The translations under genes were made by a program, and so were the position numbers. From contig DNMA01000003.1 of assembly GCA_003489505.1 (NCBI GenBank), forward strand, positions 561 to 19,852: a stretch of 19,292 bases of DNA, written 5' to 3'. The notes beneath the pieces are model-generated. The model did no database searches. It was not told the DNA's origin and saw only the letters and a list, made by a program, of their open reading frames with translations. This document shows positions 1-6,821 of this stretch, one piece after another; the stretch's first letter is position 1, and every line of letters starts with the position of its first letter. Source of the DNA: Legionellales bacterium. GTDB lineage: Bacteria > Pseudomonadota > Gammaproteobacteria > Legionellales > Legionellaceae.

Positions 1-171
1 GATTATGAAGAAATTTTAGAGTGGTTAGGCGGATTCGAAATTTTACCGCATCAGATATTCATTAACCATGGTGAGATGAATGCAGCTTTAGCCTTGAAAC
101 AATGCATTGAAAAACGTTTTTCTATTCCCTGCATCATTCCAAAATATTTAGAATCTTACACCATTAAATGA
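1..171 (+). CDS. C-terminal end of a beta-CASP metallo-beta-lactamase-fold protein (partial)
   Basis: Only the last 56 codons are present, read in frame 1 from the window edge to TGA at 169-171. The end contains FINHGEMNAALALKQCIE followed by a short strand ending IIPKYLES. This matches the C-terminal RMMBL segment of beta-CASP metallo-beta-lactamase-fold proteins (Ysh1/COG1236 type), where an [IV]NHGE motif supplies a metal-ligand or active-site His. Family members are RNA or DNA processing nucleases or uncharacterised hydrolases. The metal-binding HxHxDH core lies outside the window, so activity and substrate cannot be judged. The stop codon shares its last base with the parS-like palindrome that follows. 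The fold call is fairly sure; the exact role is unknown. Confidence 0.65.
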   Translation, partial: DYEEILEWLGGFEILPHQIFINHGEMNAALALKQCIEKRFSIPCIIPKYLESYTIK

Positions 172-190
172 TGGTTTCACGTGAAACCAT
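171..190. promoter_or_regulatory. parS: parS-like ParB-binding site, copy 1
   Basis: A perfect 20-bp palindrome. Its central 14 bases, GTTTCACGTGAAAC, are the invariant core of the bacterial chromosomal parS consensus (TGTTTCACGTGAAACA). The outermost consensus pair is changed symmetrically, to G and C, so 14 of 16 positions match. It starts on the stop codon of the upstream gene. parS sites near oriC load the CTP-dependent clamp ParB for chromosome segregation. Origin-proximal position about 4.3 kb beyond the dnaA stop and 5.7 kb from its start supports the call. parA and parB are not in the window. Confidence 0.85.
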
Positions 191-234
191 TATCAAAATA
201 TGCTAAGATGACGCTAAAAAGGGTTTTAATAAAA

Positions 235-852
235 ATGATAAAAAATGAAACCATTCACCAATTGTTTTTCAGTTTTGAACAACACTATATACTGCAATAT
301 TTTTTCCCCAATATTTACCATCAAATGAGGCTTTTGAGCATTAAAGGGCACCAAGCTGATATCAAAGATGAAATTGAATTTCTTAATCGGATTCTTAAAC
401 ATCATCATTTTTTTATTTTTTATGAGACTATTCGCTTGTTTTGCCAGGTCTTTCAAACCTATAAAATCTTCGATTTTTTTCATGCCGATTTAGTCAAAAA
501 ATTTCAAAAAATTGAAAAAACGAATCTCAGTCATCGCTCCACAAGTTTTATTGAAGAATATTTATTGATTCATCAAGACCCGCAATACATTCAAAGCTAT
601 ATTATAAAATGTCTTTACGAACAACAGTTAATGCAACCAAAATACGTCAGCGTCATCCATCAACATCCTGCGCCAGATTTGCTTTTTAAATTATTTAAAC
701 AATTACGCTCAACCCAAATTTTAATCAATGAGAAAAGACTAGATAATCTCGCGCTCATTATGCAAGGTTCGCCAGCTTTTATTCAAGAATTACTCAAAAG
801 ACCCAACTGCTCACAACAAGATATTGATGAAACACCAAGCTTTCACACCTGA
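235..852 (+). CDS. Hypothetical protein between two parS sites
   Basis: An open frame of 205 codons from ATG 235. I do not recognise the family. The protein is rich in Phe, Tyr, His and Ile, looks mostly helical, and shows no signal peptide, clear membrane segment or known catalytic motif. The short His/aromatic stretch HHHFFIFYETIRLF stands out. The frame is open further upstream to GTG 181, but that codon lies inside the parS palindrome and has no ribosome-binding site. ATG 208 also lacks one. ATG 235 has AAAAAGGG about 11 bases upstream and is preferred. The TGA stop at 850-852 shares a base with the second parS palindrome, so one parS sits at each end of the gene. Function is unknown; a segregation role would be a guess from position only. 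Confidence 0.6.
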   Translation: MIKNETIHQLFFSFEQHYILQYFFPNIYHQMRLLSIKGHQADIKDEIEFLNRILKHHHFFIFYETIRLFCQVFQTYKIFDFFHADLVKKFQKIEKTNLSHRSTSFIEEYLLIHQDPQYIQSYIIKCLYEQQLMQPKYVSVIHQHPAPDLLFKLFKQLRSTQILINEKRLDNLALIMQGSPAFIQELLKRPNCSQQDIDETPSFHT

Positions 853-873
853 AATGTTTCACGTGAAACATTT
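852..873. promoter_or_regulatory. parS: Consensus parS site, copy 2
   Basis: Bases 855-870 read TGTTTCACGTGAAACA, an exact match to the B. subtilis-type parS consensus. The symmetry extends by AAA and TTT to a perfect 22-bp palindrome. It lies immediately after the stop codon of the unknown gene, and its right edge overlaps by two bases the -35 element proposed for the photolyase gene. ParB bound or spreading here could therefore affect that promoter, which is an inference. Confidence 0.93.
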
Positions 874-900
874 GCTATTCATCTAGATGAATTTTAAAAT
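872..900 (+). promoter_or_regulatory. Predicted sigma70 promoter of phrB with palindrome in the spacer
   Basis: A -35-like TTGCTA (872-877) and a -10-like TAAAAT (895-900) are separated by exactly 17 bases. The predicted start is near 907, about 20 bases before the phrB ATG. A perfect 16-bp palindrome, ATTCATCTAGATGAAT (877-892), fills almost all of the spacer and touches the last -35 base. This is the geometry expected of an operator for a repressor or a MerR-type activator. The hexamers and dyad are visible in the sequence; regulation is inferred. Confidence 0.5.
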
Positions 901-927
901 AATCATTTGCACACAAAAAGGTTTGCC

Positions 928-2316
928 ATGTCTAAAGGAATGTTTTGGTTTAGAAAAGATTTAAGAATAAATGACAATCAGGGCCTTTATCAGGCTTGTA
1001 AAAATCACCAAGAGCTTCTCTGCATTTATATTATTGATACCCCTTTAGAACAATTACGAGACGCTGCTCAATCCTGGTGGTTACATCATAGTTTAATCAG
1101 TCTTCAAAAGAGCCCTATCAAACTCATGATTCATGTAGGAGACCCTAAAAAAATCATTCAAGAGCTTTGCCAAAAACATCAAATCGATAAAGTGTATTGG
1201 AACCGCTGTTATGAACCCCAAAGTATCGAGCGTGATAAAAGTATCAAAGAAGATTTAAAAGCCAAACAAATACAAGCACAATCCTTCAACGCCAGTCTAT
1301 TACAAGAACCTTGGGAGGTCATGAATCAACAAGGCAGCCCTTTTAAGGTCTTCACCCCTTTCTGGAAACAATGTCTTAAACAAATCCAGATGCAAGCTGA
1401 ATTTAAAATTGACTCCTGGCCCAAATGGATTGAATATCCTGCCATCAACATATCAGAACTCCATTTGCTCCCAAATCAACCTAACTGGGCTGCCAAGTTC
1501 CCTGAATATTGGCAACCTGGCGAAACAGGTGCGCAAACACGTTTTGATAATTTTATTCAGCATAAAGTCTATCACTACAAAGATGGGCGCAATGAGCCTG
1601 CTTTGGAAGCGACTTCTGGCTTATCTCCACATCTACACTTTGGTGAAATCGGTCCCTGGCAAATTTTTCGGCAGGTCATGGCCTATCAAATGCAGCATCC
1701 AGAGCATGAAGAACAAACCCGTCATTTTCTATCCGAATTAGGTTGGCGTGAATTTTCTTATTATTTACTTTATCATTTCCCACGTTTAGGCACCGATAAC
1801 TTTCGACCTGCGTTCAATAGCTTCCCTTGGCATGAAAACCCAGAAGCCTTTAAACGCTGGACCAGAGGATTAACCGGATATCCAATTATCGATGCTGGAA
1901 TGCGTGAATTATGGTTAACAGGCTCTATGCATAATCGCGTAAGGATGATTGTTGCATCCTTTTTAGTTAAAGACCTTTTTATAGACTGGCGAGAAGGGGC
2001 AAGATGGTTTGATAGAACGCTACTGGATGCCGATATGGCCAGTAACTATGCTTCATGGCAATGGGTTGCCGGTTGTGGCGCAGATGCCGCCCCTTATTTT
2101 CGAATATTTAACCCCATCCTACAAAGTGAAAAATTCGATAGTCAAGGCAGCTATATTAAAACCTGGGTACCCGAATTAGCCCATCTGCCCGCGCAATGGA
2201 TTCATCAACCTTGGAAAGCGCCTGTACAAATCAATAATTATCCCAAACCCATGGTGGACCATGACAAAGCTCGCCATCAAGCCATGCAATATTATCAAGC
2301 CCTTAAAGGTCTATAG
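928..2316 (+). CDS. phrB: Deoxyribodipyrimidine photolyase (class I CPD photolyase)
   Basis: Light-driven repair of cyclobutane pyrimidine dimers in DNA, using FAD and an antenna cofactor. The 462-residue length is close to E. coli PhrB (472). The N-terminus GMFWFRKDLRINDN is the photolyase alpha/beta domain. The C-terminal FAD domain holds LGWREFSYYL, GYPIIDAGMRELW, GSMHNRVRMIVASFL, WREGARWFDRTLLDADMASN and SWQWVAGCGADAAPYFRIFNP, including the region of the electron-transfer tryptophans (W377 and W379). ATG 928 is chosen because AAAAAGG ends six bases upstream; the in-frame TTG at 907 has no such signal. The gene has its own predicted promoter next to parS. It ends 14 bases inside the convergent recF gene. 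Class I CPD photolyase is well supported; a cryptochrome role is unlikely but not excluded. Confidence 0.95.
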   Translation: MSKGMFWFRKDLRINDNQGLYQACKNHQELLCIYIIDTPLEQLRDAAQSWWLHHSLISLQKSPIKLMIHVGDPKKIIQELCQKHQIDKVYWNRCYEPQSIERDKSIKEDLKAKQIQAQSFNASLLQEPWEVMNQQGSPFKVFTPFWKQCLKQIQMQAEFKIDSWPKWIEYPAINISELHLLPNQPNWAAKFPEYWQPGETGAQTRFDNFIQHKVYHYKDGRNEPALEATSGLSPHLHFGEIGPWQIFRQVMAYQMQHPEHEEQTRHFLSELGWREFSYYLLYHFPRLGTDNFRPAFNSFPWHENPEAFKRWTRGLTGYPIIDAGMRELWLTGSMHNRVRMIVASFLVKDLFIDWREGARWFDRTLLDADMASNYASWQWVAGCGADAAPYFRIFNPILQSEKFDSQGSYIKTWVPELAHLPAQWIHQPWKAPVQINNYPKPMVDHDKARHQAMQYYQALKGL

Positions 2317-3367
2317 AACGCTCAATTTTGCCATCTTTTAAATAAAACCAACGACTATCTGCAAAGGCACTCAAGTCCTTTGCAGCATCATCTAAAGCCG
2401 TCAGAATCACTTGACCATCTTGTTGACGAATTTCTTGATACAATTGATGAAGGCGATTTTGGTCTAATTCAGCAGGCAAATCATCAAACAAGAACACACA
2501 AGGTTGCTTTAATAGTTTATTTTGTGCCAATTTTAAAAGAATAAGGATGAGCTTTTGCTGCCCTCTAGACCATTCCAACTTACCCTTACCATTTTCACTT
2601 AAAAAATATAAATCAGCATGATGAGGGCCTGCTTGGGTATAGCCCAATTTTCTATCGCCTACCGCCTGTTCTTTTAATGCCTCAGTCAATGCATAATTTT
2701 GATTCCATCCGCTGTGATAACTTAAATGACAAGAAAAGTCCAATGAGAACGCATGTAATTCTTTTTGTAAGGCTTCTTGAAGGTTTTGGGTGTAAGCCTT
2801 GCGGTAAACATCGATTTGTTCAGATAATTCAACAAAAGGCTTTTCCCAAGCTTGTAAATCAGTAGGGCTGCCTTTTTGTTTTAAGATTTGATTACGTTGT
2901 AGTAATACTTTATTAAAATCTCGATAAATTTGCGCGTAATCTTGATGATGATAAAACAAACCCCAATCCAATAAACGTCGACGAATAGATGATGAAGCAT
3001 CAATAATTTGAAATAAATCCTGATGAAAAAGCTGACAAGGCAATATCTTTGCCAAATCAGAAAAACGCTGACAACGTTTTTCATTGAAGGTGATTTTAGT
3101 TTGTCCTTTTAGATTTTTTTCCAAATAGATTTGCTCTTCCTGGCATGTTCTAGCATGAATCATCAATTGAGATTCTTGAAATTTGACTAAAGGCGTCGAG
3201 CTGCGCGTTTTAAAAGATTGGCCGCGAGATAATAAATAGAGTGCTTCTAAAAAGCTGGTTTTTCCACTACCATTATCACCAACAATCACATTACATCGCG
3301 GATGCAAGGAGAGCTGAAGTTCATTAAAATTTCGTAATGATTTTATCCACACGCGCTCAAGTATCAT
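2303..3367 (-). CDS. recF: DNA replication and repair protein RecF
   Basis: SMC/ABC-like ATPase that, with RecO and RecR, loads RecA at single-strand gaps. At 354 residues it has the usual family length. The Walker A motif GDNGSGKT is at residues 30-37, the ABC-type signature SRGQQKLILILLKLA lies in the C-terminal third, and the Walker B/D-loop reads VFLFDDLPAELD. It is the last gene of the dnaA-dnaN-recF operon. Its ATG overlaps the dnaN stop in an ATGA arrangement (3364-3367), which suggests translational coupling. gyrB, the usual next gene, is absent; recF instead converges on phrB with a 14-bp overlap. A consensus DnaA box sequence happens to lie in its 5' end (3343-3351). Confidence 0.97.
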   Translation of the reverse strand: MILERVWIKSLRNFNELQLSLHPRCNVIVGDNGSGKTSFLEALYLLSRGQSFKTRSSTPLVKFQESQLMIHARTCQEEQIYLEKNLKGQTKITFNEKRCQRFSDLAKILPCQLFHQDLFQIIDASSSIRRRLLDWGLFYHHQDYAQIYRDFNKVLLQRNQILKQKGSPTDLQAWEKPFVELSEQIDVYRKAYTQNLQEALQKELHAFSLDFSCHLSYHSGWNQNYALTEALKEQAVGDRKLGYTQAGPHHADLYFLSENGKGKLEWSRGQQKLILILLKLAQNKLLKQPCVFLFDDLPAELDQNRLHQLYQEIRQQDGQVILTALDDAAKDLSAFADSRWFYLKDGKIERSIDL

Positions 3368-4467
3368 ATCTTCATGGGCATAATAATGTATTGGAAATTC
3401 TTATCATTGACCGACTGTACTAAAATACTACTATCAGCATTGGTAAATGATAAACAGACTTGTCCTTCTGGCAAATGATTGAGTCCATCTAATAAATAAT
3501 TGGCATTAATACCAATTTTCATATCTTCGCCACTGACATCGGCATTAACAATTTCAACAGCTTCTTCTTGTTCTTGGTTATAAGCCACTAAATGAAGCTC
3601 TCCTGCCTGCCAAGATAAAACCACAGCTTTGAAACGTTCATTGGCTAAAATCATAGTGCGTGATAGTGCTCGCTTTAGTTGATCTCGGTCAACATAAATG
3701 AGTTTATCTTGCTGTTGCGGGATAATTCTTTGATAGGTCGGAAAACGAGCATCAATGAGTTTGCTATCCCAATGATATTGGGCAGTTGTGAGCACAAAAT
3801 GATCTATATACAAAGTAATACGAACTTCTTCATCGTCAATTTGCTGTAATAAGCGCAACAAATCATTCACACTTTTACGAGGAAGAATTAAACGTCTTTC
3901 GCTGAATTTTTCTGCAAGTGCCATACGATTAATAGCCATACGATGACCATCCATCCCAACCATTACTAAAAATTCATTATCGATACAAAATAATAAACCA
4001 TTTAAAAAAGCACGTACATCTTGCAAGGAAATCGCAAAAACAGTCGATTGCAAAGCTTTCACAAAGGGAAGTCGTTGCACATAACGCAATTCACCAGTTT
4101 CTTCAATTTTTCGCATAGGAAACTGTTCAATCGGTAAGGTTGCTAACTTAAAAGAACTACGCCCTTGTTTAATTCTTAAAGAGTCATCTTGCAAGCTAAA
4201 TTGAATATCGGATTCGTCATCAAGACTACGGATAATCTCTAGAAATTTTTTAGCGCCCAGTGTCGTACCGCCAGCACTGGCCGTTTCGCAAGGCACTTTA
4301 GCACTGGTTTGGATTTCCAAATCACTACAGGTTAATGTCAGGGAGTGATTTTCCCAATACATCCGCACATTAGCGAGGACCGGCTTAGATTGTTTTTTTT
4401 CAACAACTCCGGCCACCATTGCTAATGGCGCCAATAATTCCATCTTGCCTACTCTGAAACTTGACAT
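3364..4467 (-). CDS. dnaN: DNA polymerase III beta sliding clamp
   Basis: Processivity clamp of the replicative polymerase, also a docking platform for repair polymerases and MutS/MutL. The 367 residues match E. coli DnaN (366), with the three-domain clamp architecture. The ends are typical: an N-terminus running into KPVLANVRM and LTCSDLEIQ, and a C-terminus QYIIMPMKI resembling E. coli YVVMPMRL, which forms part of the peptide-binding cleft. An AAAGGGA ribosome-binding site lies about seven bases before the ATG, inside the 10-base gap after dnaA. It is co-transcribed with dnaA upstream and recF downstream. Confidence 0.98.
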   Translation of the reverse strand: MSSFRVGKMELLAPLAMVAGVVEKKQSKPVLANVRMYWENHSLTLTCSDLEIQTSAKVPCETASAGGTTLGAKKFLEIIRSLDDESDIQFSLQDDSLRIKQGRSSFKLATLPIEQFPMRKIEETGELRYVQRLPFVKALQSTVFAISLQDVRAFLNGLLFCIDNEFLVMVGMDGHRMAINRMALAEKFSERRLILPRKSVNDLLRLLQQIDDEEVRITLYIDHFVLTTAQYHWDSKLIDARFPTYQRIIPQQQDKLIYVDRDQLKRALSRTMILANERFKAVVLSWQAGELHLVAYNQEQEEAVEIVNADVSGEDMKIGINANYLLDGLNHLPEGQVCLSFTNADSSILVQSVNDKNFQYIIMPMKI

Positions 4468-4477
4468 AAATTTCCCT

Positions 4478-5881
4478 TTATGATGACAAAATTCTCATTA
4501 AGTTCTTATAATCTTCAGAAAAATCATTTTCAACAAGCACTAACTCTTTTACTTTACGACAAGCATGTATTACAGTGGTATGATCACGTCCACCAAAATG
4601 GTCACCAATTTCAGGTAAACTATGATTGGTCAACTCTTTCGCTAAGGCCATAGCCATTTGTCTTGGACGCGCAATCGAACGACTACGTCGTTTAGATAAT
4701 AAATCAGCAACTTTAACTTTATAATATTCTGCAACGGTTTTTTGAATATTTTCAACCGTTACCAACTTATCTTGTAAAGCTAATAAATCTCTTAAAGCTT
4801 CATTCACAAATTCAATCGTAATCGGTTTGCCGGTAAATTGTGCATTAGCAATCACTCGTCTTAAAGCGCCTTCTAATTCTCGTACATTCGAACGAATTCT
4901 TTTCGCAATAAAAAACGCCACCTCATAAGGCAAATCGACATGCGACAGCTCTGCCTTACTCATTAAAATAGCAACACGGGTTTCTAACTCAGGCGGTTCA
5001 ACCGCAACGGTTAAGCCCCAACCAAAACGAGATTTTAAGCGCTCTTCTACGCCTTCGATTTCTTTAGGATAACGATCACTTGTTAAAATAATTTGTTGTT
5101 GCCCTTCTAGCAACGCATTGAAAGTATGAAAAAACTCTTCTTGAGAACGGTCTTTACCAGCAAAAAATTGAATATCGTCGATTAATAAGGCATTCAAGGA
5201 ACGATAAAAACGTTTAAATTCATTAATGCTATTGGTTTGCAAAGCCTTCACCATATCTGCAACAAAGCGCTCTGAGTGAAGATATAAAATTTTTGCCTCA
5301 GGATTATGTTGTAAAATGGTATTGCCAATGGCGTGCATCAAATGCGTTTTGCCTAATCCCACACCACCATAAATAAACAACGGGTTATAAGCCTCACCCG
5401 GTTTTTCCGCGACCTGCAGCGCTGCAGCGCGAGCCAATTGGTTCGAATTGCCTTCGACAAAACTGTTAAATAAAAACTTCTTGTTTAAATTGGTATTTTT
5501 ATAACTATCCAATGATTTTTTTATCATTGGTGCGCCCGTGATTTCACTAGTTGCTAGGGTAGCCTCTTGAAGCTTAGTATTTTCAACTGGTGCTTGTGCC
5601 GGAACATACTGATTAAGAGGGGCTTTTGAACCCACCTCTAAAAAAACTTGTATCGCCGAATCAGGAAAATAATGCGTCACTAACTCCTGAATACGCGCTA
5701 AAAAATTCTTTTTCACCCAATCAATCACAAAGCGATTAGGGGCTAATAAAATTAAATGTTGATTTTTTACAGTAGCCTGCAAAGGTCGCAACCAAGTATT
5801 AAATTGCTGAGAAGGAAACTCTTCTTGCAATATATTCAAACATTTTGACCAAAGATCATCTATAGCGACTGTATCAGACAC
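4478..5881 (-). CDS. dnaA: Chromosomal replication initiator DnaA
   Basis: AAA+ ATPase that binds DnaA boxes and melts oriC. The 467 residues equal the E. coli length. Domain I (about 1-84) includes WLRPLQA and [11 protein letters not shown] short variable domain II follows (about 85-133). Domain III has Walker A GGVGLGKT at 172-179, Walker [11 protein letters not shown] and the SRFGWGLTV sensor/arginine-finger region. Domain IV ends with the DNA-binding signature [15 protein letters not shown]. The start is GTG at 5881, supported by GAGGGG six bases upstream; this is an alternative start codon in a gene normally under tight dosage control. A predicted promoter lies at 5924-5952. Neither rpmH nor a cluster of DnaA boxes lies upstream, unlike many relatives. 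Confidence 0.98.
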   Translation of the reverse strand: MSDTVAIDDLWSKCLNILQEEFPSQQFNTWLRPLQATVKNQHLILLAPNRFVIDWVKKNFLARIQELVTHYFPDSAIQVFLEVGSKAPLNQYVPAQAPVENTKLQEATLATSEITGAPMIKKSLDSYKNTNLNKKFLFNSFVEGNSNQLARAAALQVAEKPGEAYNPLFIYGGVGLGKTHLMHAIGNTILQHNPEAKILYLHSERFVADMVKALQTNSINEFKRFYRSLNALLIDDIQFFAGKDRSQEEFFHTFNALLEGQQQIILTSDRYPKEIEGVEERLKSRFGWGLTVAVEPPELETRVAILMSKAELSHVDLPYEVAFFIAKRIRSNVRELEGALRRVIANAQFTGKPITIEFVNEALRDLLALQDKLVTVENIQKTVAEYYKVKVADLLSKRRSRSIARPRQMAMALAKELTNHSLPEIGDHFGGRDHTTVIHACRKVKELVLVENDFSEDYKNLMRILSS

Positions 5882-5923
5882 CGAAAACCCCTCAATAACT
5901 TCTTTTTTTAACTAGGACTGTCC

Positions 5924-5952
5924 ATTATACAGAAATTCATCACAGATGTTTA
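5924..5952 (-). promoter_or_regulatory. Predicted dnaA operon promoter
   Basis: On the minus strand a perfect TATAAT (5929-5924) sits 17 bases downstream of TAAACA (5952-5947), a four-of-six match to the -35 consensus. The predicted start is near 5917, giving a leader of roughly 36 bases before the GTG start of dnaA. No consensus DnaA box overlaps it, so classic DnaA autoregulation is not evident; the nearest thing is a one-mismatch TTATACAGA over the -10 element. Confidence 0.6.
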
Positions 5953-5982
5953 GGCTATTTTTGATCAATTTTTCTTGTCCAT

Positions 5983-6011
5983 TTGCTTTATGTAGTTTTA
6001 TCTTCTATAAC
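5983..6011 (+). promoter_or_regulatory. Predicted promoter of the Spy/CpxP-like gene
   Basis: TTGCTT (5983-5988) and TATAAC (6006-6011) are separated by 17 bases, with the predicted start about 30 bases before the ATG at 6048. It is divergent from, and does not overlap, the dnaA promoter. The -35 match is weak, so confidence is moderate. Confidence 0.4.
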
Positions 6012-6047
6012 TTAGTTAAATCAGTTTAAATTCTATTGGGATGAATT

Positions 6048-6464
6048 ATGAAAATCAGCTATCTAGTTGCTTCTATTGTATGTCTTTCTTGGAGTTTATC
6101 GACTTATGCAGACTATCATTCTTCTTTATATCGAGAAGATTGGATGTTCAAAACTGTTCAGAATTTTAAACTCACCGATAAACAAGAAAAAGATATTCAA
6201 AAAATTAGTGATGATGCTCAAAAAGATCTGGAAAAATATCGTGAAAAATATACTGAAATTCAAACCCAAATCAATGAAGACTTTAAAAACAACACTTTTG
6301 ATAATGATAAAAAATCTAAATATATTGATAAAGAAATCAAAATTAACAAAGAGCTACATGAAATTCGTCTGAAAGAACGCATGGATATCTATCAACAATT
6401 AACCCCTGAACAAAGAAAAATGTTTACTGACTCAGTGGATAAATGGATTAAAAATCACCAATAG
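6048..6464 (+). CDS. Secreted helical Spy/CpxP-like (LTxxQ) protein
   Basis: A 138-residue protein with a clear Sec signal peptide (MKISYLVASIVCLSWSLSTYA, cleavage near residue 21 or 22). A highly charged, Lys/Glu/Asp-rich helical region follows. Two LTxxQ motifs, LTDKQEKDIQKI and LTPEQRKMF, flank a long coiled-coil-like stretch. This is the pattern of the Spy/CpxP family of periplasmic chaperones and stress sensors. Assignment rests on the LTxxQ pair, size and helical character; overall similarity to E. coli Spy is not obvious. GGGA six bases before the ATG serves as ribosome-binding site. It is transcribed away from dnaA, where rpmH often sits in relatives. Confidence 0.6.
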   Translation: MKISYLVASIVCLSWSLSTYADYHSSLYREDWMFKTVQNFKLTDKQEKDIQKISDDAQKDLEKYREKYTEIQTQINEDFKNNTFDNDKKSKYIDKEIKINKELHEIRLKERMDIYQQLTPEQRKMFTDSVDKWIKNHQ

Positions 6465-6821
6465 CTAATTTGATGCTACAGTCCTGTTGCATCATAAATA
6501 TCCTCTAAAAATATCCTAGCGGGGCGTGGGGGTCGGTAATGAGCCCCTTCGATTGGTTGTGTCGAATAAGAAATGAGTTTGCCGCCTTTAATTATTCTTA
6601 GATGCGTAAATTAGCATTGGGATTTTTAAACAATAAAAAAGTCATTCAAAGCCCGTATTCGGCGAAAACAACGCAAGGTTTGTACCAATGTTAATTACCT
6701 AGCTAAAGTGATTGATCAAATTTAGCTGCGTTTACCATGGATATCTGCCTTTAACAGTTGCCAAGGCCTAAGGTTTTGTGAAACAATCAAGTTAATGATT
6801 TGATAACGATGTCAAAAAAAA
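6465..6821. other. 357-bp gap with no convincing gene; GC-rich dyads and a possible decayed coding remnant
   Basis: No full gene, tRNA or known small-RNA signature was recognised. The 6520-6570 part is much richer in G and C than its surroundings. It can form small hairpins: GGGGT with GCCCC around 6529-6547, and TTCGA with TCGAA around 6548-6566. On the minus strand 6476-6610 is open for 44 codons without an ATG and reads like protein, for example KGGKLISYSTQPIEGA and PARIFLEDIYDATGL before TAG. This could be the eroded 3' end of a lost gene. On the plus strand 6602-6694 is a 30-codon ORF of unclear meaning. No confident promoter for rppH was found here, though one is expected. Confidence 0.35.
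6471..6494 (+). terminator. Hairpin after the Spy/CpxP-like gene, possible weak terminator
   Basis: Two 10-base arms, TGATGCTACA and TGTTGCATCA, are complementary at nine positions around a four-base loop, seven bases after the preceding stop codon. No U-run follows on either strand, so intrinsic termination is uncertain; the hairpin may instead protect the mRNA end. Confidence 0.3.

Noticed and set aside
181..234. GTG 181 as the start of the unknown gene
   Set aside because: The codon lies in the centre of the parS palindrome and has no ribosome-binding site. ATG 235 has a better one.
891..900. ATTTTAAAAT palindrome as a separate regulatory site
   Set aside because: Ten-base A/T palindromes are common by chance in this composition, and it coincides with the predicted -10 element.
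3343..3351. Perfect DnaA box sequence TTATCCACA inside recF, with a second at 7949-7957 inside ptsP
   Set aside because: They are isolated, 4.6 kb apart and inside coding DNA. One or two such 9-mers are not surprising in an AT-rich window of this size, and no cluster or AT-rich unwinding element accompanies them.
5882..6047. Candidate oriC upstream of dnaA
   Set aside because: Only one-mismatch box-like sequences such as TTATACAGA were seen, overlapping the predicted promoter. There is no array of boxes.
6476..6610. Minus-strand open frame as a functional gene
   Set aside because: It has no ATG, GTG or TTG start with a ribosome-binding site and is only 44 codons, so it is reported only as a possible remnant.
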